This document shows positions 20,798-28,828 of a stretch of DNA of 38,226 bases, in pieces; positions within the stretch are counted from its first letter, which is position 1; each line of letters starts with the position of its first letter. The notes beneath the pieces are model-generated. The model did no database searches and had not been told where the DNA came from. It was given only the letters and a program-made list of their open reading frames with translations. Source of the stretch: Paenibacillus fonticola DSM 21315 (GTDB lineage Bacteria > Bacillota > Bacilli > Paenibacillales > Paenibacillaceae); assembly GCF_000381905.1 (NCBI RefSeq), contig NZ_KB907289.1, positions 1-38,226 of the forward strand, given 5' to 3'. The translations under genes and the position numbers were made by a program.

Positions 20798-23105
20798 ATA
20801 TAAGCGAATGTTTGAGGACGGTATCTGCGAAATTGTTGAAGGGCTGTACAGCAAGACGTTCAAATTTTCCGACATTAACTATCAGACGGCCAAACGCGAA
20901 GAACAAGTAGACATTTTTAGCCGTTATTGCGAAGCATTGAATTATTGCGATCCTTCGGTCATGCTGCAGATCACTATTTTGAACCGACGGATCGACAAGG
21001 ATGTGTTCAAACAAAATATGTTCTCTACTTTTACCGGGGACGCTCTTGATGAATACCGCAGAGAAATGAACTCGATGCTTGCGGACAAAGCGCTGGAAGG
21101 ACAGAACAGTATTTTGCGGGAGAAGTACTTAACCTTTTCCACGTATGCAACGGCGTATCATACAGCAATACCTATTCTGGCGAGACTCGAAACGGATCTG
21201 GTCGGACATTTCAAGGCTCTTGGCTGCGAGACCCAAACCTTATCCGGGATGGAACGGCTGGAGCTTCTACATAATCAATTGAGGCCGGATGAGCGGTTTA
21301 TGTTTACATATGATCATCTTATTGAGAGCAGCTTGACTACGAAGGATGCGATTGCACCGGACAGTCTGAACTTTGCGGAAAAAGATATTTTCGAGTTTGG
21401 AAATTACTCGGGGCAAGTACTTTATTTGAAAGACCTGCCGCCTGACTTGTCGGATAAGCTCATCTCCGAGCTGTCAGACCTGCCCATCGATATGACCGTG
21501 ACCATACACATCAAAAGTGTGGAGCAGGACAAGGCTTTTTCACTTGTGAAACAAAAAATCAGCTTCATGGAACAGCAAAAAATCGATGAGCAAAAAAAGG
21601 CGCTCAAAGCCGGTTATGACGTCGATATGATTCCATACGAGTTAAGGTATAGCTTGAATGAAGCGGAAGAATTGCTTGACGATTTACAGAACAAGAACCA
21701 GCGGATGTTCAAGGTCACATTGACCGTCTACACCTTTTCGGAAGATGTGGATACGTTAAACGATAATGTTTATCAAATTATGGCGACCGCCCGCAAAAAC
21801 AATTGCAAAATGTCACGGTTGGACTACCTGCAGCGTGAAGCGATGAACAGCGTCATGCCCGTCGGCCGCAATCATGTGGAGATTGAACGTACACTGACGA
21901 CCGCCAGTACGGCCATCTTTATCCCTTTTACGACACAGGAGCTGTTTCAAAATGGCGGGATGTACTATGGATTAAACGCGTTATCCCGCAACCTGATCTT
22001 CTTTGACCGGAAGACGCTGAAGGCGCCCAATGGCGTCATTCTCGGTACGCCGGGGAGCGGTAAATCTTTCGCCGCCAAGCGGGAAATGGTTAACGTATTG
22101 CTCAATGACCCGAACTCCGAAGTGCTCATCATTGACCCGGAGCGGGAATATACATCGCTGGCGCAAGGCTTTGACGGTGAAGTCATTCATATTTCGGCCG
22201 GCAGCAAGGCTCACATCAATCCGCTGGATATTACGATGGACTATGCGGACGAGGATGATCCGATTTTGCTTAAAGCAGAATTTGTGTTGTCGCTATGCGA
22301 ACTGCTTGTCGGCGGGAAGCAGGGCTTGACGGCCGCGCAAAAGACGGTCATTGACCGGGCATGTAAGCTTACATATCAGCCTCATTTCATGAATCCGGCC
22401 AAAAACCCGGTGCCTACGCTGAAAGATTTTTACCAGACGCTCTTGAATCAGCCGGAGCAGGAGGCGCAGAGCCTGGCTTTGTCCTTGGAATTGTATATTA
22501 ACGGTACACTCTCTGTATTTTCCCATCCGACAAATGTCGATACCCAAAAACGGCTTGTTGTATACGATATTCGTGATTTGGGCAAGCAGCTGCGGACAAT
22601 GGGAATGCTGATTGTTTTGGACCAGATATGGAACCGGATTACTCAGAACCGGGCGATTGGGAAAAGAACCTGGATCTATATCGATGAATTCCAGCTGCTG
22701 CTAGTGAATGAATATTGCGCGAACTATTTCTTCGAATTATGGTCACGGGCAAGAAAATGGGGAGCGATCCCGACGGGAATTACTCAAAACGTGGAGACCT
22801 TGCTGCTATCTGATCTTGCCCGCCGCATGTTGTCCAACAGTGACTTCATCATGATGCTGAATCAGGCGACATCGGACCGGATGGAACTAGCAGGGCTGCT
22901 GAACATCAGTAACAAACAGCTGTCTTATGTAACGAATAGTGAAGCCGGGCATGGACTATTGTTTGCCGGAAAGAGCATTATTCCGTTTATCGATAATTTC
23001 CCTAGGGAGACACAACTGTACAGAATGATGACCACGAAGATCGAAGAAGTGATTGAAGCAAATGAGAGCAAGGACAATGAAGAAGCCGGTGAAGATGTCG
23101 GATAA
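20544..23105 (+). CDS. VirB4-type T4SS ATPase
   Basis: An 853-residue protein driving assembly and transport. After a lysine/glutamine-rich head (about 1-80), the N-terminal domain contains YKRMFEDGICEIVEGLYSKT and FKFSDINYQTA, typical of Gram-positive VirB4. The motor domain has Walker A GTPGSGKS (501-508), LIIDPEREY, and Walker B WIYIDEFQ with D714-E715, plus GAIPTGITQNVETLL. ATG 20544 is chosen because GAAAGGA precedes it and the family sequence begins soon after; it overlaps the PrgI gene by 254 bp in another frame. An in-frame upstream start at 20496 would lengthen the overlap. It is followed by a 16-bp repeat array. Confidence 0.92.
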   Translation: MLGFLKKKKVQSADSQNQTEESKSSTKPSESAKSLRLQKQAAKQRAKQQSEKLRKLDRTIEQQNADLRKRLKKEAAPKSVQQQIKYKRMFEDGICEIVEGLYSKTFKFSDINYQTAKREEQVDIFSRYCEALNYCDPSVMLQITILNRRIDKDVFKQNMFSTFTGDALDEYRREMNSMLADKALEGQNSILREKYLTFSTYATAYHTAIPILARLETDLVGHFKALGCETQTLSGMERLELLHNQLRPDERFMFTYDHLIESSLTTKDAIAPDSLNFAEKDIFEFGNYSGQVLYLKDLPPDLSDKLISELSDLPIDMTVTIHIKSVEQDKAFSLVKQKISFMEQQKIDEQKKALKAGYDVDMIPYELRYSLNEAEELLDDLQNKNQRMFKVTLTVYTFSEDVDTLNDNVYQIMATARKNNCKMSRLDYLQREAMNSVMPVGRNHVEIERTLTTASTAIFIPFTTQELFQNGGMYYGLNALSRNLIFFDRKTLKAPNGVILGTPGSGKSFAAKREMVNVLLNDPNSEVLIIDPEREYTSLAQGFDGEVIHISAGSKAHINPLDITMDYADEDDPILLKAEFVLSLCELLVGGKQGLTAAQKTVIDRACKLTYQPHFMNPAKNPVPTLKDFYQTLLNQPEQEAQSLALSLELYINGTLSVFSHPTNVDTQKRLVVYDIRDLGKQLRTMGMLIVLDQIWNRITQNRAIGKRTWIYIDEFQLLLVNEYCANYFFELWSRARKWGAIPTGITQNVETLLLSDLARRMLSNSDFIMMLNQATSDRMELAGLLNISNKQLSYVTNSEAGHGLLFAGKSIIPFIDNFPRETQLYRMMTTKIEEVIEANESKDNEEAGEDVG

Positions 23106-23106
23106 A

Positions 23107-23218
23107 GGCAGATTCATACAGTGGCAGATTCCTATTGTAAGAAACTCGTGCAACGGTAGATTCATACTATGGAAGATTCATGCAACGGCAGCTTCATATG
23201 AAGGCACATTTATGCCAA
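23107..23218 (+). repeat. Seven-unit 16-bp tandem repeat array (iteron-like)
   Basis: Units begin at 23107, 23123, 23139, 23155, 23171, 23187 and 23203, exactly 16 bp apart. The core is GGCAGATTCATAC; the third unit is the most degenerate. The array begins right after the VirB4 stop codon and ends 28 bp before the wall-hydrolase start. Since 16 is not a multiple of three, it is unlikely to be a coding repeat. It could be an iteron-type binding site, a regulatory spacer or a translational control element. Confidence 0.7.
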
Positions 23219-23246
23219 GTTAGAGCATTCAAAGGGGGAGGAAGGT

Positions 23247-25733
23247 ATGAATAAGGTATTCAGGGTGGTTGATAGCAACCAAGCTATTCATGAGGATAAA
23301 ACCGGTATTCATAAGGAAGCCGTCCGCACCTCTTTGAATCATTCTGTGAAAGACCAGATGATCAAGACGCGCCATTATACGGGTGGACGCAGGGCAACGA
23401 GGACCGCAGGATCAGCCGGGAGTTACCGGAAATACAAAAGCTTCAAGAGCAGCGGTGCAAGCAACGACACCCGGCAAGAGGACGGTTATTCAGCCGAGTC
23501 ATCCCCTAACAAGGCGGGTGAATCCCCGAGGACAGCCCGCCGCTATTCTACTAATAATAATAGAAATAGAGGGAACAGCATCGGCGGAGCTTCGGCCGGA
23601 GCCCCCGTAGCCGGAACAATCCATACGTTGATTAACCCCGACAAGAGCGGGATGAACAGCACCCTGGTAAATGATGCATTCGGGGAAACTGTGATCAAAA
23701 AGATGATCAATGCGACTGCATCTGAAGCGCACCAGCATAAAGTATCTGGAACACAGGAATCTAAAGGAATCATCCGATCCGCAGGCCGCTCATTATCGAG
23801 GGGGATTCAATCGGCAGTAGTGGATGAGGATCAAGATATGGCGGGGAAAACACGTCAGCAAGCATCCAAATACGGTTATCGGGCAGGCAAATATTCGGTC
23901 AAGGCTGGCAAAAACGCTGCGAGGGGAGCGTATCGGTTTGCCAGATACTCCAGGCAGCTATCCAAGGAAGTGCGTGCAGGCAACCTTACGGGCAAGGAAG
24001 CAAATTTATTGAGACTTAGGCGGGGAGCAGGCTCTCTATACACCGGCATGGCCTCCATCGGCAAAGTTGTTAAAGCTGAGGCAGTCAAGGGAGTTCAAGA
24101 ATTCGAAGGCTCGGACGATCTGGGGATTCAGGCTTTCACCAAATCAAGAGATGCCATATTAAAAACGAAGCGCACTGTGCATACGGGAAGAAGAACAGCG
24201 AAGTCCGTCAAAACCGGCGTCAAGGGAACGGCAAGAATGGTGCAAAAGAGTGCGATCAAAGTACAACAGGCAGCCAAATATATCGCTGCCGTAGCTAGAA
24301 AGGCTGTTGCCAATCCCGTATTTGTGAAAGCCGCCGGTCTGCTGGCTTGTATTATTTTCGTTGCGGCCCTGGTCATGAGCGTTGCGTCAGCGGTTTCTTC
24401 GATTATTCCTGCGATTTCACTGAAAAGCGAGGATAAGGAGCTTACCAAAACATATAAATATGTTACCGAGCTGGATGCAAGATTGACGAAAGAAATACAG
24501 GACATCCCTAAAGAGACTCGAAATGTCGATCAGTTTCATTACTATGTGAACGGGTATGAAGTTAATCCTGCAAGTATCGTTTTCTCCACCGAAGCTGATT
24601 TGATCCTGTTATTTTTTGATACGAAATATGATGACTACGCTTTTGATAAGTGGATATACGGCCTTTTTGGAGGAACCAACGTTCAGTCGGAGGTCGATAA
24701 ACTCCATAATACCCTTTACAACTATACGACGGAAAGATGGAAAGAGGAAATCGAGCATACAGGCACCGATGAGAACGGAGAATCGTATAGCTACACTGAA
24801 ACCATTTGGCATCTGGACGTTAACATACATATGGAAAGCTTCAGTACATACTTGAACAGGAACATAGACACCCTGCTTAGCAAAGACGAGCAGTCCAGAA
24901 TGGAAGCCTTGCAAACCGTTGGAGTTTACACTGTCAAAAAAGAACTCGGCAACCCGTTCAAGGATAAGCCCTGGGGGATTTCATCCCGCTTTGGCTGGCG
25001 GTTGCATCCGATCTCAGGCGAGCTGTCAGAGCATAATGGGATTGACATCGCCATGGAAGGCGGTACGCCTATTAATAATGTGTTGTACGGCAAAGTGACT
25101 ACCGTCGCTTATGATGAAAACGGGTACGGCAACTACGTAGTTGTAACCTGGGGCGAAAGAGAAGTGCTGTACGCTCATATGAGCAGCGTTGCCGTATCGG
25201 CAGGACAGACGATCCTTAAAGGGGACATCGTTGGATATGTCGGCAGCACAGGCAGCAGTACCGGAAACCACCTTCATATTGAATATAAGAAAAAAGGATA
25301 TCTTCTAAATCCTCAATTTTACCTGGATGGAGCAACGGCTGGAGCTGGCATACCAAGCGAGGGTTATTCTGATCTGATCGCGTATGCCGAACAGTATTTG
25401 GGTTTGCCGTATCTGTTTGGCGGTTCTGCACCGCCTAGATTCGATTGCTCCGGATTTATATGCTGGGTTTACACGAACTCCGGAACCCGCAACTTGCCGC
25501 GGACGACAGCGCAGGGAATTTACAACCAGACTACCCCGATTAGGGAGAGCGAGGCTCAGCCGGGGGATCTTGTATTTTTCCATAATACGTATGACAGTCC
25601 GAATCCAATTACACACGTTGGAATCTATGTAGGGAATGGGCAGATGCTCCATGCGGGAGACCCGATCCAGTACACATCGTTCCATACTTCCTATTGGCAA
25701 AAGTATAATCCGGTGTTTGGAAGATTGAAATAA
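23247..25733 (+). CDS. Two-domain peptidoglycan hydrolase of the T4SS (M23 endopeptidase plus NlpC/P60)
   Basis: An 828-residue VirB1-like protein that would open the wall for the channel. Residues 1-355 are very basic and glycine-rich with short repeats (YGYRAGKYSVKAGKNAARGA). A single membrane span follows (about 361-390, LLACIIFVAALVMSVASAVS). Outside are an M23 domain with zinc ligands H596 and D600 (EHNGIDIA) and H677 (HLHIE), and an NlpC/P60 domain with C734 (FDCSGF) and H790 (THVGIY). GGGGGAGGAAGG precedes ATG 23247. Tn916-type hydrolases usually pair a lysozyme with NlpC/P60, so the M23 pairing is a variant. The basic head may contact VirB4, the coupling protein or DNA; that is inference. 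Confidence 0.9.
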   Translation: MNKVFRVVDSNQAIHEDKTGIHKEAVRTSLNHSVKDQMIKTRHYTGGRRATRTAGSAGSYRKYKSFKSSGASNDTRQEDGYSAESSPNKAGESPRTARRYSTNNNRNRGNSIGGASAGAPVAGTIHTLINPDKSGMNSTLVNDAFGETVIKKMINATASEAHQHKVSGTQESKGIIRSAGRSLSRGIQSAVVDEDQDMAGKTRQQASKYGYRAGKYSVKAGKNAARGAYRFARYSRQLSKEVRAGNLTGKEANLLRLRRGAGSLYTGMASIGKVVKAEAVKGVQEFEGSDDLGIQAFTKSRDAILKTKRTVHTGRRTAKSVKTGVKGTARMVQKSAIKVQQAAKYIAAVARKAVANPVFVKAAGLLACIIFVAALVMSVASAVSSIIPAISLKSEDKELTKTYKYVTELDARLTKEIQDIPKETRNVDQFHYYVNGYEVNPASIVFSTEADLILLFFDTKYDDYAFDKWIYGLFGGTNVQSEVDKLHNTLYNYTTERWKEEIEHTGTDENGESYSYTETIWHLDVNIHMESFSTYLNRNIDTLLSKDEQSRMEALQTVGVYTVKKELGNPFKDKPWGISSRFGWRLHPISGELSEHNGIDIAMEGGTPINNVLYGKVTTVAYDENGYGNYVVVTWGEREVLYAHMSSVAVSAGQTILKGDIVGYVGSTGSSTGNHLHIEYKKKGYLLNPQFYLDGATAGAGIPSEGYSDLIAYAEQYLGLPYLFGGSAPPRFDCSGFICWVYTNSGTRNLPRTTAQGIYNQTTPIRESEAQPGDLVFFHNTYDSPNPITHVGIYVGNGQMLHAGDPIQYTSFHTSYWQKYNPVFGRLK

Positions 25734-25760
25734 CTTTCCAAGATATATAGGAGGCGCATT

Positions 25761-26512
25761 ATGCATCACAATAAGAAATCAATTTTACTTATATTTATAG
25801 CAGCTGTATTCCTAGTAATCATTACCGCATGCTCCAAGGGGAGCAGCTCCAAAATTGTCGGCACCTGGTATAGCGACCGCCCGGATAACGATATCCTTAC
25901 CTTATCCAAAGAGGGAAGGTACACTTCTTCGGTATGGCTTGCACCAGGAGCCTATACGGTAGAGGGCGATGTACTTCGGCTTACTGACTCCTTCGGTACA
26001 ACGAAGGAATTGCTTATCCAATCGCATGAATCTGGACAGGTGCTATTTTATGAGAATGAGCCGCTGTCGCGTACTTACTTCTCATCGCAGGAACTAGCCC
26101 AGGAAAGCCTGGAGGCCAACAAGCCGAAGGAGCTAACTCCAGAAGAGCTTCAGACATTGGTGGCTGGGGAGATCATCCCGGGGGAGTGGATTAGTTACGA
26201 TGAGAGCACCGATCTTGTGATTACGGATAAGGAGATAACCCTGAATTATCATGGAGCAAAATTGAAAAGCGGAGAACTCATCGGTGCTGAAACTGTCTTG
26301 TATTCTTATGTTATCAAAGAGATAACACAAACACTGGATATGTTAACGAAATTAACTATCTTGTAAAGATGGATTTGACAGAAATAGGTGGTGAGCATAT
26401 TTATAGAATCAATACAATGAGAATTACTAAAAATAAATCTGGTTCTTATAGATTTGCCACTAACTCTTTTCCATATAGCGTTGCATTTGATAAAGTCAGC
26501 CCTGCTGAGTAA
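25761..26512 (+). pseudogene. Lipoprotein with lipocalin-like modules, frameshifted near its 3' end
   Basis: The protein starts with a lipoprotein signal (LIFIAAVFLVIITACSKG, lipobox ending in C24), then GTWYSDRPDNDILTLS and GEWISYDESTDLVITD modules that match the anchored protein at 28829. The frame stops at 26366 after IKEITQ, but another frame continues with NEINYLVKMDLTEIGGEHIY and NSFPYSVAFDKVSPAE to a stop at 26510-26512, matching the paralogue's YLVTMDVTDL and KSFPYADTLDKSGPVA. A single-base indel lies around 26320-26340. It may be a real lesion or a sequencing error. GGAGG precedes ATG 25761. The 3' end becomes AT-rich, like the genes that follow. Function unknown; it may be a surface accessory of the secretion system. 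Confidence 0.65.
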
Positions 26513-26529
26513 TTGGAGGTGAAGAGCTG

Positions 26530-27642
26530 TTGGCTTATCAATTAGTAGACGGAGTATACAAATACACCGAAAGCCCAAGCAAGGAAGCAGTCGCATGGCA
26601 GGGATACGACGATTTCCCCGGTATCGATCAATATAAAGATACAATCATCAAGGCTGGAACCGAATTGGTTAAATTGGAGCCTTCCAGGTCAGGGTACTTT
26701 ACGACCCGCGAAGTGTATGAGAGTCTTAGAAAAGAAGGAAAAGTGTCAGCGATTGAAATGAGCGAAGGCTTGCAGGTGGCGCCTTGGATGAACCCAAGAA
26801 CCAATCAGTATGAATACAGGTCTAAAGTTTCTTTTACGGTTTTGGAACACGATATCGTGGCAGCTTACGGAGAACAAACTTTGGCTAACCAGGAGTATGG
26901 CGAAGGCAAATTTGTTCAAATTTACATAGCAGGCTATGATGGTGTCAACAGAGAGAATAATGAAAGTTTTGGGCTGAAGGAGATTGGCAGTGAAGAGCTG
27001 AGTGATAATGTTATTAGTAAACAAGAATGGGGAATTATTCAAGATAAACATGAACAACATTTACTAAAACGTGATCTGTTTTGTTATCAGAAATGTAAAG
27101 ATGATTTGTCTGCTCTGATGTATGAAACCAGTGATGCTAGTGTAAGAGATTTCTGTGAAACACAATTACAAGAAATAAATTCATGTATTAGTGAATACAC
27201 AGAAGACATAGAACAAAGCAACGAGATTATCGGCCTTTTAAATGCCCCTACTTATGATGAGAAGAATAGTTATCTTAATAGTAAAACAATATATAGAGAG
27301 AGCGGAGAACAAACTGAGAAGAAAATAGATGAATTAAACAAGAATCTAATGAAAAAAATTGAAGGAGAGTTACTTAAACCCGCTGATCAAAGAAAAATGA
27401 AAGTCGACCAACTGCTACAGCCATATAATTTGAATCATTTTATTCAAGTTAGCAGAAAAATTTGTAATCTGGAAGCTGAAATGAATCATATTAATTCAAC
27501 ATCATCTATAGTCAGGCGAATGGAGTTATTCAAAAAGTGTTCATCTTTGTTAGACATGCAAAAGGATATCATTAGAAATAATACAGGACTTAGTAAAATT
27601 AATATTATTTCCTTAGCAAAAGGCTCGGTCATAGAAAGATAA
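26530..27642 (+). CDS. Toxin-like protein, possible T4SS effector (weak TNT-like N-terminal region)
   Basis: A 370-residue protein without signal peptide or membrane span. Residues 40-137 contain KAGTELVKLEPSRSGYFTT, EGLQVAPWMNP and YGEGKFVQIYI. The order of a GTxL start, a glycine-phenylalanine/tyrosine turn, APW and a late GxG-Q recalls the TNT-type NAD glycohydrolase toxin fold, but the match is weak and by eye. Residues 160-370 are helical and polar with a coiled-coil look. The first 300 bp have near-average GC and the rest are clearly AT-rich, so the gene is mosaic. TTG 26530 follows GGAGGTG by eight bases. Two paralogous small genes follow at once, the order expected for toxin and immunity. 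Family not confidently recognised. Confidence 0.45.
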   Translation: MAYQLVDGVYKYTESPSKEAVAWQGYDDFPGIDQYKDTIIKAGTELVKLEPSRSGYFTTREVYESLRKEGKVSAIEMSEGLQVAPWMNPRTNQYEYRSKVSFTVLEHDIVAAYGEQTLANQEYGEGKFVQIYIAGYDGVNRENNESFGLKEIGSEELSDNVISKQEWGIIQDKHEQHLLKRDLFCYQKCKDDLSALMYETSDASVRDFCETQLQEINSCISEYTEDIEQSNEIIGLLNAPTYDEKNSYLNSKTIYRESGEQTEKKIDELNKNLMKKIEGELLKPADQRKMKVDQLLQPYNLNHFIQVSRKICNLEAEMNHINSTSSIVRRMELFKKCSSLLDMQKDIIRNNTGLSKINIISLAKGSVIER

Positions 27643-27661
27643 ATTGAGGGAGGATGTAATA

Positions 27662-28198
27662 ATGATTGATTTAACAACAGGAAGATTTGTTTTAAGAGAA
27701 GGAGTCGAATTATTTCCAGGTATGACACGAAAGGAATTCTTCGAGTCTCCCTTATATAAAACGGAATTATTTCATGAATCGGATAAAGATGACCTGAAGA
27801 ATTACAGTTATTTTTTAAAAACACAAAACATCGATGGTTTTGAAATGAGTATTAATATTGTTGTTTCTAGCTATGATTATGTAACAAGAATTGAACTTAC
27901 GCGCCCGGATTTTTACAATTGGCCGGATTGGCCAACCGATGTTACAGAAGAGGATTATGCTTACGCCATCAAAAAATATAACGATGAATTCCTCCAGCAT
28001 CAAGTTCAGGGAAGTATACGTGAAGGAAACGAAATAAGCTTCAGAAGTAGCTGGGGTTCTATAACTTCTTCCATCAATTTAAGGCATACGCCTAAAGTAA
28101 TGATCACTATTCGCTATAGGGAAGTTCCATTTCTAAAAGCGAAAGGTATGACATTTGGACATATCGATATTTTCGGAAATACAAATCACAATAAATGA
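27662..28198 (+). CDS. Immunity-like protein, copy 1 of tandem pair
   Basis: A 178-residue soluble protein starting MIDLTTGRFVLREGVELFPG, with TRPDFYNWPDWPTDVTEEDY and a beta-rich C-terminus (INLRHTPKVMITIRYREVPF). ATG 27662 is chosen because GGGAGG lies 10 bases upstream; an in-frame TTG at 27644 would contain that site. It is 19 bp downstream of the toxin-like gene. The product closely resembles its neighbour at 28238. Tandem duplication of small acidic genes behind a toxin is common for immunity proteins, which bind and block a cognate toxin. The family is not recognised by name. Confidence 0.55.
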   Translation: MIDLTTGRFVLREGVELFPGMTRKEFFESPLYKTELFHESDKDDLKNYSYFLKTQNIDGFEMSINIVVSSYDYVTRIELTRPDFYNWPDWPTDVTEEDYAYAIKKYNDEFLQHQVQGSIREGNEISFRSSWGSITSSINLRHTPKVMITIRYREVPFLKAKGMTFGHIDIFGNTNHNK

Positions 28199-28237
28199 AA
28201 CTGATAGTTTATTGAGATCTTTCGAAAGGGGCTTTTA

Positions 28238-28765
28238 ATGATCGACTTAACAACAGGAAGATTTGTATTAAAAGAAGGAGTCGAATTATATCCGGGCATG
28301 ACAAGGGAGGATTTCTTCAAGTCCCCCTTATATCAAACGGAATTGTATCATGAATCAGATAAGGATAATCCCAAGAAACCCAATTACTTTTTAAAGACCC
28401 AAATGATAGATGGGTTTGAAATGAGTATCAACATCCATGTTTCACATTATAATTATGTCGATGAAATAAAACTTACGCGCCCGGATTTTTACGATTGGCC
28501 GGATTGGCCAACTGATGTTACAGAAGAGGATTACGCTTACGCCATTAAAAAATATAATGATGAATTCTTGCAGCATCAAATCCAAGGGAATCATCGAGAA
28601 AGCAATGAACTGTGGTTCCAATATGATTGGGGCTCCATAACTTCTTCCATCAATTTAAGGCATTCGCCCAAGGTGATGATCACTATTCGGTATAGGGAAG
28701 TCCCCTTTTTAGAAGCGAAGGGTATAAGATTTGATCATATCGATATTTACGGAGATAACGACTAG
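28238..28765 (+). CDS. Immunity-like protein, copy 2 of tandem pair
   Basis: A 175-residue protein aligned end to end with copy 1, sharing most residues: MIDLTTGRFVLKEGVELYPG, DWPDWPTDVTEEDYAYAIKK, SSINLRHSPKVMITIRY. Divergence is concentrated in the middle (around residues 43-75) and around residues 115-130, surfaces that could define specificity. GAAAGGGG precedes ATG 28238. Direct duplication also shows at DNA level. It may protect against a different toxin variant, or the family may do something else entirely. Confidence 0.55.
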   Translation: MIDLTTGRFVLKEGVELYPGMTREDFFKSPLYQTELYHESDKDNPKKPNYFLKTQMIDGFEMSINIHVSHYNYVDEIKLTRPDFYDWPDWPTDVTEEDYAYAIKKYNDEFLQHQIQGNHRESNELWFQYDWGSITSSINLRHSPKVMITIRYREVPFLEAKGIRFDHIDIYGDND

Positions 28766-28828
28766 AAGAAGTGAACCTAGGAACGTTGATCGCAAGTTGA
28801 TCGCAAATGATTTACTGAGGAGGAGAAT

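Noticed and set aside
23107..23218. CRISPR array
   Set aside because: Units are 16 bp and directly contiguous without spacers, and no cas gene is present.
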